Shown here piece by piece: positions 45,470-55,883 of a stretch of DNA of 64,000 bases. The stretch covers positions 310,001 to 374,000 of the forward strand of contig NZ_CP114052.1 of NCBI RefSeq assembly GCF_027125355.1, read 5' to 3'. The position numbers and the translations under genes were made by a program. Source of the stretch: Peptostreptococcus equinus (GTDB taxonomy: Bacteria; Bacillota; Clostridia; Peptostreptococcales; Peptostreptococcaceae). Numbering within the stretch: the stretch's first letter is position 1; every line of letters starts with the position of its first letter. The notes beneath the pieces are model-generated. The model saw only the letters and a program-made list of their open reading frames with translations. It searched no databases and was not told the origin of the DNA.

Positions 45470-46356
45470 TGAAAAGTAAAGCAAGATTGGAAAAGCGTGG
45501 TAAGTTTCTTACCATGCTTTGCACGTTAATAATGTTAGCAACAGTTGTTGGCATAATAGCCATGGTTGCAGCAAAGGGACTATCAGTTTTCTTTGTAGAT
45601 AAGGTATCTATAGTAGATTTCTTATTTAAATCAGAGTGGAGTCCGTCGAGTGTAGATTCTAGCGGAAAACACTTGGTAGGGGCTCTACCCATGATAATAG
45701 GTTCTTTTTCAGTAACGCTATTATCTACACTATTAGCTACACCATTTGCGCTAGGTGCAGCAATATATATGAATGAAATTTCAGGAAATAGAGGTAAAAA
45801 GATTCTTCAGCCAATAATAGAGCTTCTAGTAGGTATACCATCTGTCGTTTACGGTATGATTGGTTTATCTACTATTGTGCCTTTTATTAGATCTTTTGCA
45901 GGAGGTAGTGGTTTTGGTATTTTAGCTGGTACTTTGGTATTAACTATTATGGTTCTGCCTACAATCACTTCATTGAGTGTAAACGCAATTTCAGGTGTTG
46001 AACAATCGCAAAGAGAGGCAGCACTTGCTCTAGGAACTACTAGATGGCAGACAACTTATAAGGTTGTGCTAAAAACCGCTTTACCAGGTATTATGACAGC
46101 GATTGTTTTAGGTATGGCAAGAGCATTTGGTGAGGCATTAGCAGTACAAATGGTAATAGGTAATACGACTGTAATACCTAAATCACTTACTACACCAGCT
46201 AGTACACTAACAAGTATATTGACTATGAGCATGGGTAATAGTATACCAGGACAGCTTGAAAATAATATATTATGGGCATTAGCTTTGGTACTTATGTTGA
46301 TGTCATTATTATTTATTATGATTATACATTTTATTGGAAATAGAAAAAAAGTTTAG
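45469..46356 (+). CDS. pstC: Phosphate ABC transporter permease PstC
   Basis: This is a 295-residue permease with six hydrophobic helices, forming the channel with PstA. Conserved segments include GIPSVVYGMIGL and the EAA-type loop EQSQREAALALGTTRWQTTYKVVLK. Its ATG overlaps the pstS stop (TAATG), so translation is coupled. PstC usually comes first of the two permeases, and the long loop between the first helices fits PstC. Confidence 0.94.
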   Translation: MKSKARLEKRGKFLTMLCTLIMLATVVGIIAMVAAKGLSVFFVDKVSIVDFLFKSEWSPSSVDSSGKHLVGALPMIIGSFSVTLLSTLLATPFALGAAIYMNEISGNRGKKILQPIIELLVGIPSVVYGMIGLSTIVPFIRSFAGGSGFGILAGTLVLTIMVLPTITSLSVNAISGVEQSQREAALALGTTRWQTTYKVVLKTALPGIMTAIVLGMARAFGEALAVQMVIGNTTVIPKSLTTPASTLTSILTMSMGNSIPGQLENNILWALALVLMLMSLLFIMIIHFIGNRKKV

Positions 46357-46371
46357 AGGAGAGGTTAGAAT

Positions 46372-47265
46372 ATGACACCAAAACAAGCAGATAAATTGGC
46401 AACTGGAGTAATATATGCTATAGTTGCAATAATTTGTGCAGTATTAATATTTATCTTGGCCAAGGTATTGGTAGAAGGGCTTCCAAATATTACATTACAT
46501 TTCTTAACAGCTCCATCTGAATCATTTACAGCGGGTGGAGGTATAGGAGCTCAGCTATTTAATTCATTTTACTTGCTGGTAATCACATTGATAATTAGTG
46601 TTCCACTTTCTATGGGAGCTGCTATTTATTTGTCTGAGTATGCACCAGCAAATAAATTGACAGATGCAGTTAGAACAGCTATAGAAGTTCTTAGTTCTTT
46701 GCCATCAATCGTGGTTGGTCTATTTGGATTTTTATTGTTTGTAATTAAATTGGGATGGAATTTTTCTATCCTATCTGGAGCATTGGCATTAACAATATTC
46801 TCTTTACCTACCCTTGTTAGAGTAATTGAACAGGCTTTAGAAAAAATACCAGATGATCAAAGAGAAGGAGCATTAGCCCTTGGACTTACAAGATGGGAGT
46901 GTACCAAAAATATACTTATGCCATCGGCTTTACCAAGTATTGTGACTGGCATAGTACTTGCGGCAGGAAGAATATTTGGCGAAGCAGCTGCATTAATTTA
47001 TACATCAGGACTTAGCGCACCAGCACTTGATTTTACTTCTACTGATTTTGCATCAATTTCAAATCCATGGAATTTGATGAGACCGGCAGAGACTTTAGCA
47101 GTACATATATGGAAAGTTAACAGTGAGGGGATAATACCAGATGTATCAGTAGTGTCAAGTGGATCGGCAGCAGTACTTATATTAGGAATTTTAGTATTTA
47201 ACTTGTTAGCTAGATTATTAGGTAATGTTTTATACAAAAAGATGGTAGGATATTCAGATAAATAG
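46372..47265 (+). CDS. pstA: Phosphate ABC transporter permease PstA
   Basis: This is a 297-residue permease with six hydrophobic helices. SSLPSIVVGLFGFLLFV and the cytoplasmic loop KIPDDQREGALALGLTRWEC match the PstA family. It starts 15 bases after pstC with GGAGAGG upstream, and is followed by pstB. Confidence 0.94.
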   Translation: MTPKQADKLATGVIYAIVAIICAVLIFILAKVLVEGLPNITLHFLTAPSESFTAGGGIGAQLFNSFYLLVITLIISVPLSMGAAIYLSEYAPANKLTDAVRTAIEVLSSLPSIVVGLFGFLLFVIKLGWNFSILSGALALTIFSLPTLVRVIEQALEKIPDDQREGALALGLTRWECTKNILMPSALPSIVTGIVLAAGRIFGEAAALIYTSGLSAPALDFTSTDFASISNPWNLMRPAETLAVHIWKVNSEGIIPDVSVVSSGSAAVLILGILVFNLLARLLGNVLYKKMVGYSDK

Positions 47266-47287
47266 GACAAGGAAGGAATAGAAATAA

Positions 47288-48043
47288 ATGAGTACAATAA
47301 TAGAAGCCAAAAATCTAGATATATACTACGGAGATTTTAAGGCAATAAAAAATGCTAATTTAGCATTTGATAAAAATACGGTAACAGCACTTATAGGGCC
47401 GTCCGGATGTGGTAAATCTACATTTTTAAGATCATTAAATCTGATGAATAGAGAAGTAAGTGGATGCAGATTGGATGGAGAAATCATCTATAGTGGAAAA
47501 GATATTCTAGGTGATGATGTAGATATTTATGAAACTAGAAAAAATATAGGTATGGTTTTTCAAAGGCCAAATCCATTTAACATGACAATATATGATAATA
47601 TTACATATGCATTAAAATGCCATGGAATAAAAGATAAAAATTTATTAGATGAAGCAGTTGAAACAGCTTTAAAACAAGCTGCTTTATGGGAAGATGTAAA
47701 AGATAATCTCAAAAAGAGCGCACTATCTTTATCAGGTGGTCAGCAACAAAGACTTTGTATAGCTAGGACATTAGCCATGAAGCCAGATATTATATTACTT
47801 GATGAGCCTACAAGTGCACTTGATCCAATCTCAACATCAAAAATTGAAGAAATGATATTGAGTTTAAAGGAGCAATATACTATTATTATAGTAACACATA
47901 ATATGCAACAGGCTGCCAGAATAGCTGATAAAACGGCATTTTTCCATTTAGGAGAAATAATAGAATATGATAATACAGATGTAATATTCTCAAATCCTAA
48001 GGAAAGAAAAACTGAAGACTATATTACTGGTAGATTCGGTTAA
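47288..48043 (+). CDS. pstB: Phosphate ABC transporter ATP-binding protein PstB
   Basis: This is a 251-residue ATPase. Walker A is GPSGCGKST, the Q-loop is [16 protein letters not shown] (typical of PstB), the signature is [17 protein letters not shown], Walker B is [13 protein letters not shown], and the switch is VTHNMQQA. It powers phosphate uptake by PstCA. Length and motif spacing are normal. The site AAGGAAGG is used before the ATG. Confidence 0.97.
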   Translation: MSTIIEAKNLDIYYGDFKAIKNANLAFDKNTVTALIGPSGCGKSTFLRSLNLMNREVSGCRLDGEIIYSGKDILGDDVDIYETRKNIGMVFQRPNPFNMTIYDNITYALKCHGIKDKNLLDEAVETALKQAALWEDVKDNLKKSALSLSGGQQQRLCIARTLAMKPDIILLDEPTSALDPISTSKIEEMILSLKEQYTIIIVTHNMQQAARIADKTAFFHLGEIIEYDNTDVIFSNPKERKTEDYITGRFG

Positions 48044-48063
48044 GATTAGAAAAGAGGTATTTT

Positions 48064-48735
48064 ATGGAGCAATTTGTAAAAAAAGGCAGAACAATTTTAA
48101 ATGCTGAATTAGTAGGTATGAACCATGAAGTAATAAAGATTAGCCAGAGAGTGAGTCTTGCCATACTAAAAGTAAAGTCAGCTTTAATCAATCAAGATAT
48201 TGATGTAGCACTGGAAGTTGTAAATGAAGATGAAGAAATAAATAATCTATGCATAGAGTTGGAAAAACATGCTTATAGAGTAATAGCGTTGCAACAGCCT
48301 ATATCAGCAGACTTGAGGCAAATAATAGCAATAATAAGGTTGATACCAGACTTAGAAAGAATTGGCGATCATGCTAAATCAATAGCTAAAGTTATTCCAG
48401 AAACCAATGGATTAGATGTAGAGGAATCTTTAGAACAAATGGCTGAAGGTTTAGGTCTATTAAAAGAAAGGTTGGATAGGGCTACTGAAGCATTCGTAGA
48501 TAGAGATGATTCGTCTGCGAGAGAAATAGCTGCAGGAGATAAAGATATTGATGCTGTTAGTAGACAAATTTTAAGGGAAGTAATAAGAGAAATGAAGCAG
48601 GATGTAGACCACATAAAAAAAGTTTCAAAGCTACTATTATTGGCAAAGAGCGTAGAGAGAATGGGAGATTACATAGTAAATATATGTGAGAGCACAGTAT
48701 TCTTATCTACCGGAGATATAGTAGAATTGTTGTAG
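48064..48735 (+). CDS. phoU: Phosphate signalling/transport regulator PhoU
   Basis: This 223-residue all-helical protein is made of two PhoU repeats (about residues 20-105 and 120-210). The metal-binding-type motif appears as DLERIGDHAKSIA and again as VERMGDYIVNICE. PhoU links the Pst transporter to the sensor kinase in phosphate signalling and limits uptake. It is the last gene of the operon. The cognate PhoR/PhoP genes are not in this window. Confidence 0.95.
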   Translation: MEQFVKKGRTILNAELVGMNHEVIKISQRVSLAILKVKSALINQDIDVALEVVNEDEEINNLCIELEKHAYRVIALQQPISADLRQIIAIIRLIPDLERIGDHAKSIAKVIPETNGLDVEESLEQMAEGLGLLKERLDRATEAFVDRDDSSAREIAAGDKDIDAVSRQILREVIREMKQDVDHIKKVSKLLLLAKSVERMGDYIVNICESTVFLSTGDIVELL

Positions 48736-48762
48736 TTAACACTATTATTTAATAAAGGATTG

Positions 48763-48803
48763 ATAAAATAACCATGTAGAGGATTACTGCATGGTTATTT
48801 TAT
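48763..48803 (+). terminator. Terminator of the pst operon
   Basis: ATAAAATAACCATG pairs with CATGGTTATTTTAT (48763-48776 with 48790-48803) around a 13-base loop. Confidence 0.8.
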
Positions 48804-48892
48804 TGAAAATATTCACTATTTCAATAAATGCTAATCATAGATATTGTCTATAAATTCGTATCAGTAAATAGAACAATAGAATCCTCAAAGTA

Positions 48893-48921
48893 TTGTGGTT
48901 ACTTATTTTAAATGTTATAAT
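48893..48921 (+). promoter_or_regulatory. Promoter of the large CWB2 gene
   Basis: TTGTGG (48893-48898), 17 bases, then TATAAT (48916-48921) with a TGT extension. It lies inside the longest open frame, which rules out a start at 48895. Confidence 0.7.
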
Positions 48922-48975
48922 GTTGAAAAATTGGTAAGCGTTTTCAATTATAAAATTAAAAAATGGGGGATTAAA

Positions 48976-51900
48976 ATGGTAAAAAAATTAAAATTTTCAA
49001 AGAAAGTAGCAGCAGTATTTTTGAGTATAAATATGTTTGTTTCTATGTCATCATATTCTATTAATGCATTAGAAGGCTCAATAAATACATATAAAAAACA
49101 GTCATACGACAATAAGAAGGTATTTGATACCAAAGAAATGAAAATACTATGTTCTAATAAAAAAGTTAATGATGAACTTACTTTTGTTTTTAAAAGTAAA
49201 GGTAATGAAGAATATGGGCTTGAAAATCCTAAAGATCAATTTGAAGTAAAGACAGTAAATGGTTTGCTACCATCTTTTAAATTATTGGATAATGGGTATG
49301 ATGAAAGTTATGTTTATGAAGTAAGTTTAAAAGAAAATAATAAGTATACAATGAAGCCCATTAACATATTTTCTTTTTTAAATGGACAATTTCCAATTCA
49401 AGCAGATGGGAATCAACTTGAATTAGCAGAATTTACCGTTGAGAAAAAGCAAACAGAAGATTCCCAAGGAGAAAATGATCAAGAAGTATCACCACCAATA
49501 GCGGAAACGAAGGCTTACAAAGCTAGAAGATATCTTTCAGTAAAAGAAGGGAATAGTGATATATCTGATGAAGCTAAACTAAGATTTGAACTCATAGACG
49601 AAAATAGTAATGTGATAGATTCTAAGGATTTTGCCAGTGGAGATGAAGTAGGTTTTTCGTTTATAGAAAATAAAAAATATACAATAAAATTAGTAGAGAA
49701 TCCTTTATATGAAATGGAAGAATTAAAGCTAACTTTTAAGAAAACAGGCCAATATAATGATGAGTTTCCTGAATTAGTATTAGAGGATGGAGGAATAGTT
49801 AGAGAAATTAAAGTAAAGAGAAAAACAGGTGGAGCTAATATTAAAATAGCTTCTATTAATGTTGTGGATGAAAAAGGGAAAAGTATCAAAAATGGGATCG
49901 AATTTGAAGTTTATAATATGAATGATAAGGATGACATTAAAACTTATAAAGTAGTTGATGGTAAACTATCAGGAATTTTATTAAAAAAGGGTATAAGATA
50001 TAAAATCGGGCCTAAAAATTTAGAAAAATATACTATGTCAGAAAGTAATGATTTAGTAGAAATACTTAATTATAAAAATATTTATGAGAATGGTGAGGAT
50101 AAGCCTGCTGTCGAAACAGATTTAGAAGGGATAGAAAGAAAAGGTAATATTCAAAAATTAATATTAGTAGAAAATGGAAATTTAATAGGAGAAAAACCTA
50201 AAGAAGACAATTATATAGACATAAATTTAGGCGTAAAAGATATAAGAAAAAATGATTTGCTTTTAAAAGATAAAATAGAATTTGAAATTATTGGTGCAGG
50301 AGAAAAAAAACTAGTTTCAAGCACAGAAGGAAGACTTAAAAACAAACTACATAAAAATCAAGTATATTATATTAGATTAATTCCAAGTGTTTATCATAAT
50401 TATAAAATGAAAACTATAAAAATTAAAATTGATAGCAATGGAAAAGTAATTAATTTACATGATGGAAAAGAACTTTCAAATATAAGTTTATTCCAAGGAA
50501 CATATATTATGAGATTATATGTATTAGACGAAGGTTTTGTAGTAAAACCAGGATACAAATTTGATATTATAGGTGATGATAATTCTATACAGACCGTTGA
50601 AAATACATTAGGTTGGTTGACATTTAGAGCAAAGAGAGATGTTAAGTATATAGTAAAAATTCACGAAAATAATACTTATAATTTAAAAGAAATACATTTT
50701 AAAATAAGAAAATATAAAGACTCATATTATGCTCTATTGGAAAATGAAAAAGAAGGAAAAGATATATTATTAACTGATATTTCATTATATAGAAAACCTG
50801 GTATTCCTAATCCTAATAAAGGAATGGAAAGAATATTTGATCCCAATGCAGTTTACGAAGATGAAGAAGGTAGTGGATGTGGATGTGGTCCTTGTAAACT
50901 TTCAAATGAAAAAATAAAGACTCCAGAAATAAATGTTTTTCTAAATAAAGACAATAAAATGTTAGCAGTAAATAGAAGCATTAAATTCAAATTATTTAAT
51001 TCTACTAGGCAAAAATACGAAGGTGAATATACTGCGAAAAATGGTAAATTGCAAGAAATGGATGTAACAAAAGGAGAGATATATATATTATATAGTGTTG
51101 ATCCAGAACTATATATGTATAATATCTATTTTGAAATCAAAATAGATGGGAAAAAACCATATAATTTTAAGACAAAAGAATCAGTTAGCAGTATAATTTT
51201 AGAAGAAAGAAGGAAAAATAATCCTGTAGATAATAGAGTTGCAGTAGAATTTCCTATTAAAATCGATGGAAAAATATTAAAAGAATCATTGGATTTTGAG
51301 TTTATTAGTGCTTTTGATAAAGTAAAAGCAACAAGCAAAGAAGGTAAGATTAATGTAAGATTAAATGAAGATGAAACATATTTAATAAAAGTTAAAAATA
51401 AAGACTATGACATATTCAAATTTCCTTTAGTTATAAAAGATAAGTCAGAATATGGTTTACATAAGTATGCATATAATCATTCAACATGTGAGCAGGTTCA
51501 AGAGTTAAATTTAGTTAAAAAAGGCATGGTAGAAGAATTAAAGTCAATAGTGTGCCCATCAGGAAAGACTGAAATAAAAGGATTTAAGTTTAATAATCTC
51601 AATTTATTGGTTGAAACTTTAAATAAATCTGATTTTGAAGAGTTAAAAAATAAAGATGTTGATATTTTTCAAATGAATTTGATGAATCCTTTTAGATGTG
51701 AAGTATCTAAATTGGCAATAGGTGATTATAATATCACAAGAAACTTGCAAAATGAAAAAGAAATAAAGGATGTATATCATATAAAAGATGAGGGACATGT
51801 AGAAAAGTTAAAGTTCAAAAGACAAGGAAATAAAGTTGTTATTAGTACGAACAGTATATCAGTATATCCAATAGTAGTAGAATATAAAAAAGAAACTGAA

Positions 51901-52797
51901 AAAAAAGAAAAGATATTAAGAATTGCGGGAAAAGATAGAATAGACACATCAGTAGCAGTTTCTAATAGATATTATTCAAAAGCAGAAAACATAATAATTG
52001 TAAGACAAGACACATACTCAGATGCTCTTGCGGCATCTTCTTTAGCAAAAAATATGAATGCACCTATTATTTTATCAGATAGTAAGAATTTAGATTCGAG
52101 ATTGATAAATGAAATAAAAAGGTTACAAGCTAAAAAGATAATCATAATTGGTGGACTGGAATCAATAGGAAAAAATGCTGAAGACCAATTAAGAAAATAT
52201 TCAAACAATGGCATAGAAAGAATTTCAGGTAAGGATAGGTATGAAACTTCAGTAAAGATAGCCCAAAGATTACTTAATTTAAATGGGAAATTTAATGGAG
52301 CAGTAATATCTTCCGGAGAAAATTGGGCAGATGCTCTATCTTCCGGAGCACTTGCAGCTAAAGAAGATATACCGGTATTACTTGTAAGAAAAAATAATAT
52401 TGATACGGGAGTCAAAAATTTTATTAAAAACAACAAAATAAAAAATGTTTATATTATAGGGGGATTTAAATCTGTTTCAAAAAATATAGAAAGCTATTTG
52501 CCGAAAAATATCATTAGAATATCAGGTAAAGATAGATATGAAACATCTTTAAAATTGGCACAGTTAAAATTTGCTAATTCAGACAATATATACTTAGCTT
52601 CGGGTGAGGTTTTTGCAGATGCTTTATCTATTGGTCCAATAGCAGGTGGAAGAGAAAATTCTCCTATATTACTAACAGGTAGTAAAAGTATAAATGAGGA
52701 TATTTCTACATTTATTAAAGAAAAAGATAAAAATATTATAATAATTGGTGGAGTTCAAGCTATTGATAAAAATGTGGAAGATAAAGTTAAAAAATAA
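48976..52797 (+). CDS. Large surface protein: six unrecognised repeats, Cys cluster, three C-terminal CWB2 repeats
   Basis: This is a 1,273-residue secreted protein. The signal peptide (residues 1-34) ends near SINALEG. Six degenerate repeats begin near residues 202, 308, 434, 527, 669 and 772. Each has a (I/L)xFE-like strand, a short SxxGxL turn, then YxIK and a Tyr, like a transthyretin/CnaB-type beta sandwich. CGCGPC (635-640) sits between repeats four and five. Three CWB2 repeats (from about residue 980, each AGKDR or SGKDRYETS with DAL) anchor it to the wall. There is no sortase motif. ATG 48976 follows GGGGGA and lies downstream of the promoter. Function is unknown; an adhesin or S-layer-associated protein is plausible. 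Confidence 0.85.
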   Translation: MVKKLKFSKKVAAVFLSINMFVSMSSYSINALEGSINTYKKQSYDNKKVFDTKEMKILCSNKKVNDELTFVFKSKGNEEYGLENPKDQFEVKTVNGLLPSFKLLDNGYDESYVYEVSLKENNKYTMKPINIFSFLNGQFPIQADGNQLELAEFTVEKKQTEDSQGENDQEVSPPIAETKAYKARRYLSVKEGNSDISDEAKLRFELIDENSNVIDSKDFASGDEVGFSFIENKKYTIKLVENPLYEMEELKLTFKKTGQYNDEFPELVLEDGGIVREIKVKRKTGGANIKIASINVVDEKGKSIKNGIEFEVYNMNDKDDIKTYKVVDGKLSGILLKKGIRYKIGPKNLEKYTMSESNDLVEILNYKNIYENGEDKPAVETDLEGIERKGNIQKLILVENGNLIGEKPKEDNYIDINLGVKDIRKNDLLLKDKIEFEIIGAGEKKLVSSTEGRLKNKLHKNQVYYIRLIPSVYHNYKMKTIKIKIDSNGKVINLHDGKELSNISLFQGTYIMRLYVLDEGFVVKPGYKFDIIGDDNSIQTVENTLGWLTFRAKRDVKYIVKIHENNTYNLKEIHFKIRKYKDSYYALLENEKEGKDILLTDISLYRKPGIPNPNKGMERIFDPNAVYEDEEGSGCGCGPCKLSNEKIKTPEINVFLNKDNKMLAVNRSIKFKLFNSTRQKYEGEYTAKNGKLQEMDVTKGEIYILYSVDPELYMYNIYFEIKIDGKKPYNFKTKESVSSIILEERRKNNPVDNRVAVEFPIKIDGKILKESLDFEFISAFDKVKATSKEGKINVRLNEDETYLIKVKNKDYDIFKFPLVIKDKSEYGLHKYAYNHSTCEQVQELNLVKKGMVEELKSIVCPSGKTEIKGFKFNNLNLLVETLNKSDFEELKNKDVDIFQMNLMNPFRCEVSKLAIGDYNITRNLQNEKEIKDVYHIKDEGHVEKLKFKRQGNKVVISTNSISVYPIVVEYKKETEKKEKILRIAGKDRIDTSVAVSNRYYSKAENIIIVRQDTYSDALAASSLAKNMNAPIILSDSKNLDSRLINEIKRLQAKKIIIIGGLESIGKNAEDQLRKYSNNGIERISGKDRYETSVKIAQRLLNLNGKFNGAVISSGENWADALSSGALAAKEDIPVLLVRKNNIDTGVKNFIKNNKIKNVYIIGGFKSVSKNIESYLPKNIIRISGKDRYETSLKLAQLKFANSDNIYLASGEVFADALSIGPIAGGRENSPILLTGSKSINEDISTFIKEKDKNIIIIGGVQAIDKNVEDKVKK

Positions 52798-52877
52798 TAA
52801 AATATTTATAAAATATCATTATTGATTTTAGTAAAAACTTTAAAAAATATGAAAATAATAAAATATTTATAAAATAT
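52791..52877 (+). repeat. 26-bp direct repeat, 61-base offset
   Basis: The 26 bases 52791-52816 (covering the stop codon of the CWB2 gene) recur at 52852-52877. The unit is made of A and T only, so function is doubtful; it marks a local duplication. Confidence 0.6.
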
Positions 52878-52892
52878 TGATAGAATTGGATA

Positions 52893-52921
52893 TTGCAAAG
52901 GTTCAATATTTATTATATAAT
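52893..52921 (+). promoter_or_regulatory. Promoter of the valine T-box
   Basis: TTGCAA (52893-52898), 17 bases, TATAAT (52916-52921). Confidence 0.65.
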
Positions 52922-52927
52922 CAATTA

Positions 52928-53176
52928 AGTTAAAATATATAGACAGTGATAAAGAGGAGTAGACAAATCTAGTTTTCAGAGAGAAAATCAACGGTGGAAG
53001 ATTTTTAATGATGTTTTGTTGAAGGTAGCTTTTGAGTTTGTCAGATGAAAAAGCATTTGATAGTTTGACACGGGTGACTTCGTTAAAGGTTTTGAGAGTT
53101 GTTTATCTATTTAGATAAGCAAAATTAAGGTGGTAACGCGAGCTTTTCGTCCTTTTGGATGAGAAGCTCTTTTTTA
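52928..53176 (+). promoter_or_regulatory. T-box leader, valine specifier GTA
   Basis: Stem I landmarks include GAGTAGAC, CAGAGAG and GGTGGAAG (52993-53000). GAAG-GTA-GC puts a Val codon at 53025-53027. The T-box AAGGTGGTAACGCGAGC is at 53127-53143. The terminator pairs 53140-53148 with 53161-53169 and ends in T6-7. It is followed by valS, which confirms how the specifier context should be read. This leader has a single terminator module. Confidence 0.92.
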
Positions 53177-53211
53177 TTTAAGAAATTATATGATAAGTAG
53201 GAGGAAGAAAA

Positions 53212-55866
53212 ATGGAAAATAACTTGCCAAAAAATTATGATCCAAAGGAATTCGAAGACAGAATTTACAAAGAATGGATGGAAAAAGGGTGTTTTAAATC
53301 AAATGTAGATAAAAATAAGGAATCTTTTACAATAGTCATGCCTCCTCCAAATATTACAGGACAATTACATATGGGACATGCCCTAGACGATACATTACAA
53401 GACATTCTAACTAGATGGAAGAGAATGGATGGATATGAAGCATTATGGATACCAGGAACAGACCATGCATCAATAGCTACAGAAGTAAAAGTTGTAGATA
53501 GAATCAAAAAAGAAACTGGAAAAACTAAGTACGAAGTAGGAAGAGAAGAATTTTTAAGACGTGCTTGGGAATGGAAAGAAGAATTTGGAGGAAAGATAGT
53601 AAATCAAGTTAAAAAGCTTGGAGCTTCATGTGACTGGGATAAGGAAAGATTTACTATGGATGAAGGCTGTAATAAAGCGGTTACTAAATTTTTTGTGAAA
53701 TTATACGAAGAAGGACACATATACAGAGGAAACAGAATAATCAACTGGTGTCCAGATTGTAAAACTACATTGTCAGATGCAGAAGTTGAACATGAAGATC
53801 AAGAAGGCAATTTCTGGCATATAAAGTATTTAATTAAAGATAGTGACGAATATTTGGAAATAGCTACAACTAGACCAGAAACAATGCTTGGAGATTCTGG
53901 TATTGCAGTACATCCAGAAGATGAAAGATATAGCCATTTAGTAGGAAAGTATGCAATACTACCATTAGTAGGTAGAGAGCTATTAATTGTTGCTGATGAT
54001 TATGTTGATAAAGATTTTGGAACTGGTGCAGTTAAAATGACGCCAGCCCATGATCCTAATGACTTTGAAGTAGGAAAAAGACATAATCTTGAAGAAATAA
54101 ATGTTATGAATGATGATGGCAGCATGAATGAGCTTGCTGGTAAATATCAAGGTTTGGATAGATACGAATGTAGGAAAGCTCTAGTTGAAGATTTAGATAA
54201 TCAAGGTTACCTAATAGCTGTTAAAAAGCATGACCATGCAGTGGGAACTTGCTATAGATGTGGCACAACAATAGAACCAAGGCTTTCGTTACAATGGTTT
54301 GTAAAGATGGATGACTTAGCTAAACCAGCTATAGAAATATTAAAGAATGACGAACTGGGATTTGTTCCTGATAAATTTGACAAGACATACTTACAGTGGC
54401 TAGAAAATATTAGAGACTGGTGTATTTCTAGACAGTTATGGTGGGGACATCAAATACCAGCTTATTACTGTCAAGATTGTGGAGAAGTAATAGTATCTGA
54501 AGAAAAACCTCAGACTTGTCCAAAGTGCGGTTCTGAAAATATTAAGCAAGATGAGGATGTATTAGATACATGGTTCTCTTCTGGACTATGGCCATTTGAA
54601 ACATTGGGTTGGCCTGAGAAAAATGAAGAATTAGATTATTATTTCCCAACAAGTGTTTTAGTAACTGGTTATGATATTATTTTCTTCTGGGTAGTAAGAA
54701 TGGCCTTTTCATCTCTATTCTGTACAGGGCAAAAACCATTCTCTAAAGTTCTAGTTCATGGCCTAGTAAGAGATGCAGAGGGGAGAAAAATGTCTAAGTC
54801 CCTTGGAAATGGTATAGACCCACTTGAGATAATTGACCAATATGGAGCAGATGCTCTGAGATTTACACTTACTACAGGAAATTCTCCGGGTAATGACATG
54901 AGATTTTATATGGAGAGAGTAGAATTCGCACGTAACTTTAACAATAAATTATGGAATGCATCTAGATTTGTATTTATGAATTTAGAAGATAAATCTTTAC
55001 TTAGAGACTTAACTAGAGAAGCAGTTGAAAAAGATTTAACTTTAGCTGATAAATGGATTATATCTAGATCTAATAGAATGGTAAAAGAAGTTTCTCAGAA
55101 TATGGACAACTTTGAATTAGGTATAGCACTTCAGAAAGCCTATGATTTTGCTTGGTCTGAATATTGTGACTGGTATATAGAGCTTGTAAAACCTAGACTA
55201 TATGCTGATGATAAAGATGCAAAAAGAGCAGGTCTGTATACTCTAACTTATGTATTAGAAAAAATACTAAAGATGTTACATCCATTTATTCCATTTATAA
55301 CAGAAGAAATTTACTCCTATTTACCAACAGTAGAAGGTATGATTATAAGAGCTCAATATCCACATTATTGTGAAGAAGATAATATGGAATCTGAAGAAGA
55401 AAAAATGAATCTAATAATGGATGGAATTAGAAATGTTAGAAATGTAAGAACTGAAATGGATGTTCCACCATCAAAGAAGGCAAAAATTATCATAGTACCT
55501 AATCATGAAAAGAAAGAAGCTATGGAAGATGGTAAAGAATATTTCAAGGCTCTAGCATCTGCTTCTGAGGTTGAAATTCTTGAATCGAAAGAAAACATAC
55601 CAGAAGATGCTGTATCAGTAGTAATTGATGGGGTTGAACTATTCATACCACTTGATGAGTTGGTTGATTTTGAGAAGGAAAAAGAACGATTAAATAAGGA
55701 AAAGAAAAAGGCTATATCTGAAATAAAAAGAGTAGAAGGCAAATTAAATAACCAAGGATTCATGTCAAAGGCTCCTCAAAAACTTATAGAGGAAGAAAGA
55801 GCTAAAAAAGAAAAATTCGAGGAAATGCTAAAGACTATAGAAGAAAGACTAGAAAAACTTAATTAG
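53212..55866 (+). CDS. valS: Valine-tRNA ligase
   Basis: This is an 884-residue class I aminoacyl-tRNA synthetase. The HIGH motif is HMGH (53-56, in [16 protein letters not shown]) and KMSKS is at 526-530. The editing (CP1) domain lies between them with [10 protein letters not shown]. Two CxxC pairs (CYRCG; CQDCG with CPKCG) suggest structural zinc. The last ~70 residues ([16 protein letters not shown] onward) are a coiled coil that contacts tRNA, as is usual for ValRS. AGGAGGAAG precedes the ATG. The T-box makes expression respond to uncharged tRNA-Val. folC follows 17 bases later. Confidence 0.98.
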   Translation: MENNLPKNYDPKEFEDRIYKEWMEKGCFKSNVDKNKESFTIVMPPPNITGQLHMGHALDDTLQDILTRWKRMDGYEALWIPGTDHASIATEVKVVDRIKKETGKTKYEVGREEFLRRAWEWKEEFGGKIVNQVKKLGASCDWDKERFTMDEGCNKAVTKFFVKLYEEGHIYRGNRIINWCPDCKTTLSDAEVEHEDQEGNFWHIKYLIKDSDEYLEIATTRPETMLGDSGIAVHPEDERYSHLVGKYAILPLVGRELLIVADDYVDKDFGTGAVKMTPAHDPNDFEVGKRHNLEEINVMNDDGSMNELAGKYQGLDRYECRKALVEDLDNQGYLIAVKKHDHAVGTCYRCGTTIEPRLSLQWFVKMDDLAKPAIEILKNDELGFVPDKFDKTYLQWLENIRDWCISRQLWWGHQIPAYYCQDCGEVIVSEEKPQTCPKCGSENIKQDEDVLDTWFSSGLWPFETLGWPEKNEELDYYFPTSVLVTGYDIIFFWVVRMAFSSLFCTGQKPFSKVLVHGLVRDAEGRKMSKSLGNGIDPLEIIDQYGADALRFTLTTGNSPGNDMRFYMERVEFARNFNNKLWNASRFVFMNLEDKSLLRDLTREAVEKDLTLADKWIISRSNRMVKEVSQNMDNFELGIALQKAYDFAWSEYCDWYIELVKPRLYADDKDAKRAGLYTLTYVLEKILKMLHPFIPFITEEIYSYLPTVEGMIIRAQYPHYCEEDNMESEEEKMNLIMDGIRNVRNVRTEMDVPPSKKAKIIIVPNHEKKEAMEDGKEYFKALASASEVEILESKENIPEDAVSVVIDGVELFIPLDELVDFEKEKERLNKEKKKAISEIKRVEGKLNNQGFMSKAPQKLIEEERAKKEKFEEMLKTIEERLEKLN

Positions 55867-55883
55867 TTTTGGGTATTTAAATT

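Noticed and set aside
48895..48975. 27-codon N-terminal extension of the large CWB2 protein
   Set aside because: The promoter -10 (48916-48921) lies inside it, so it cannot be translated from that promoter. The signal peptide begins properly at ATG 48976.
52791..52877. 26-bp direct repeat before the valine T-box as a regulatory element
   Set aside because: The unit is only A and T and overlaps a stop codon. It is recorded as a repeat, but there is no reason to claim a function.
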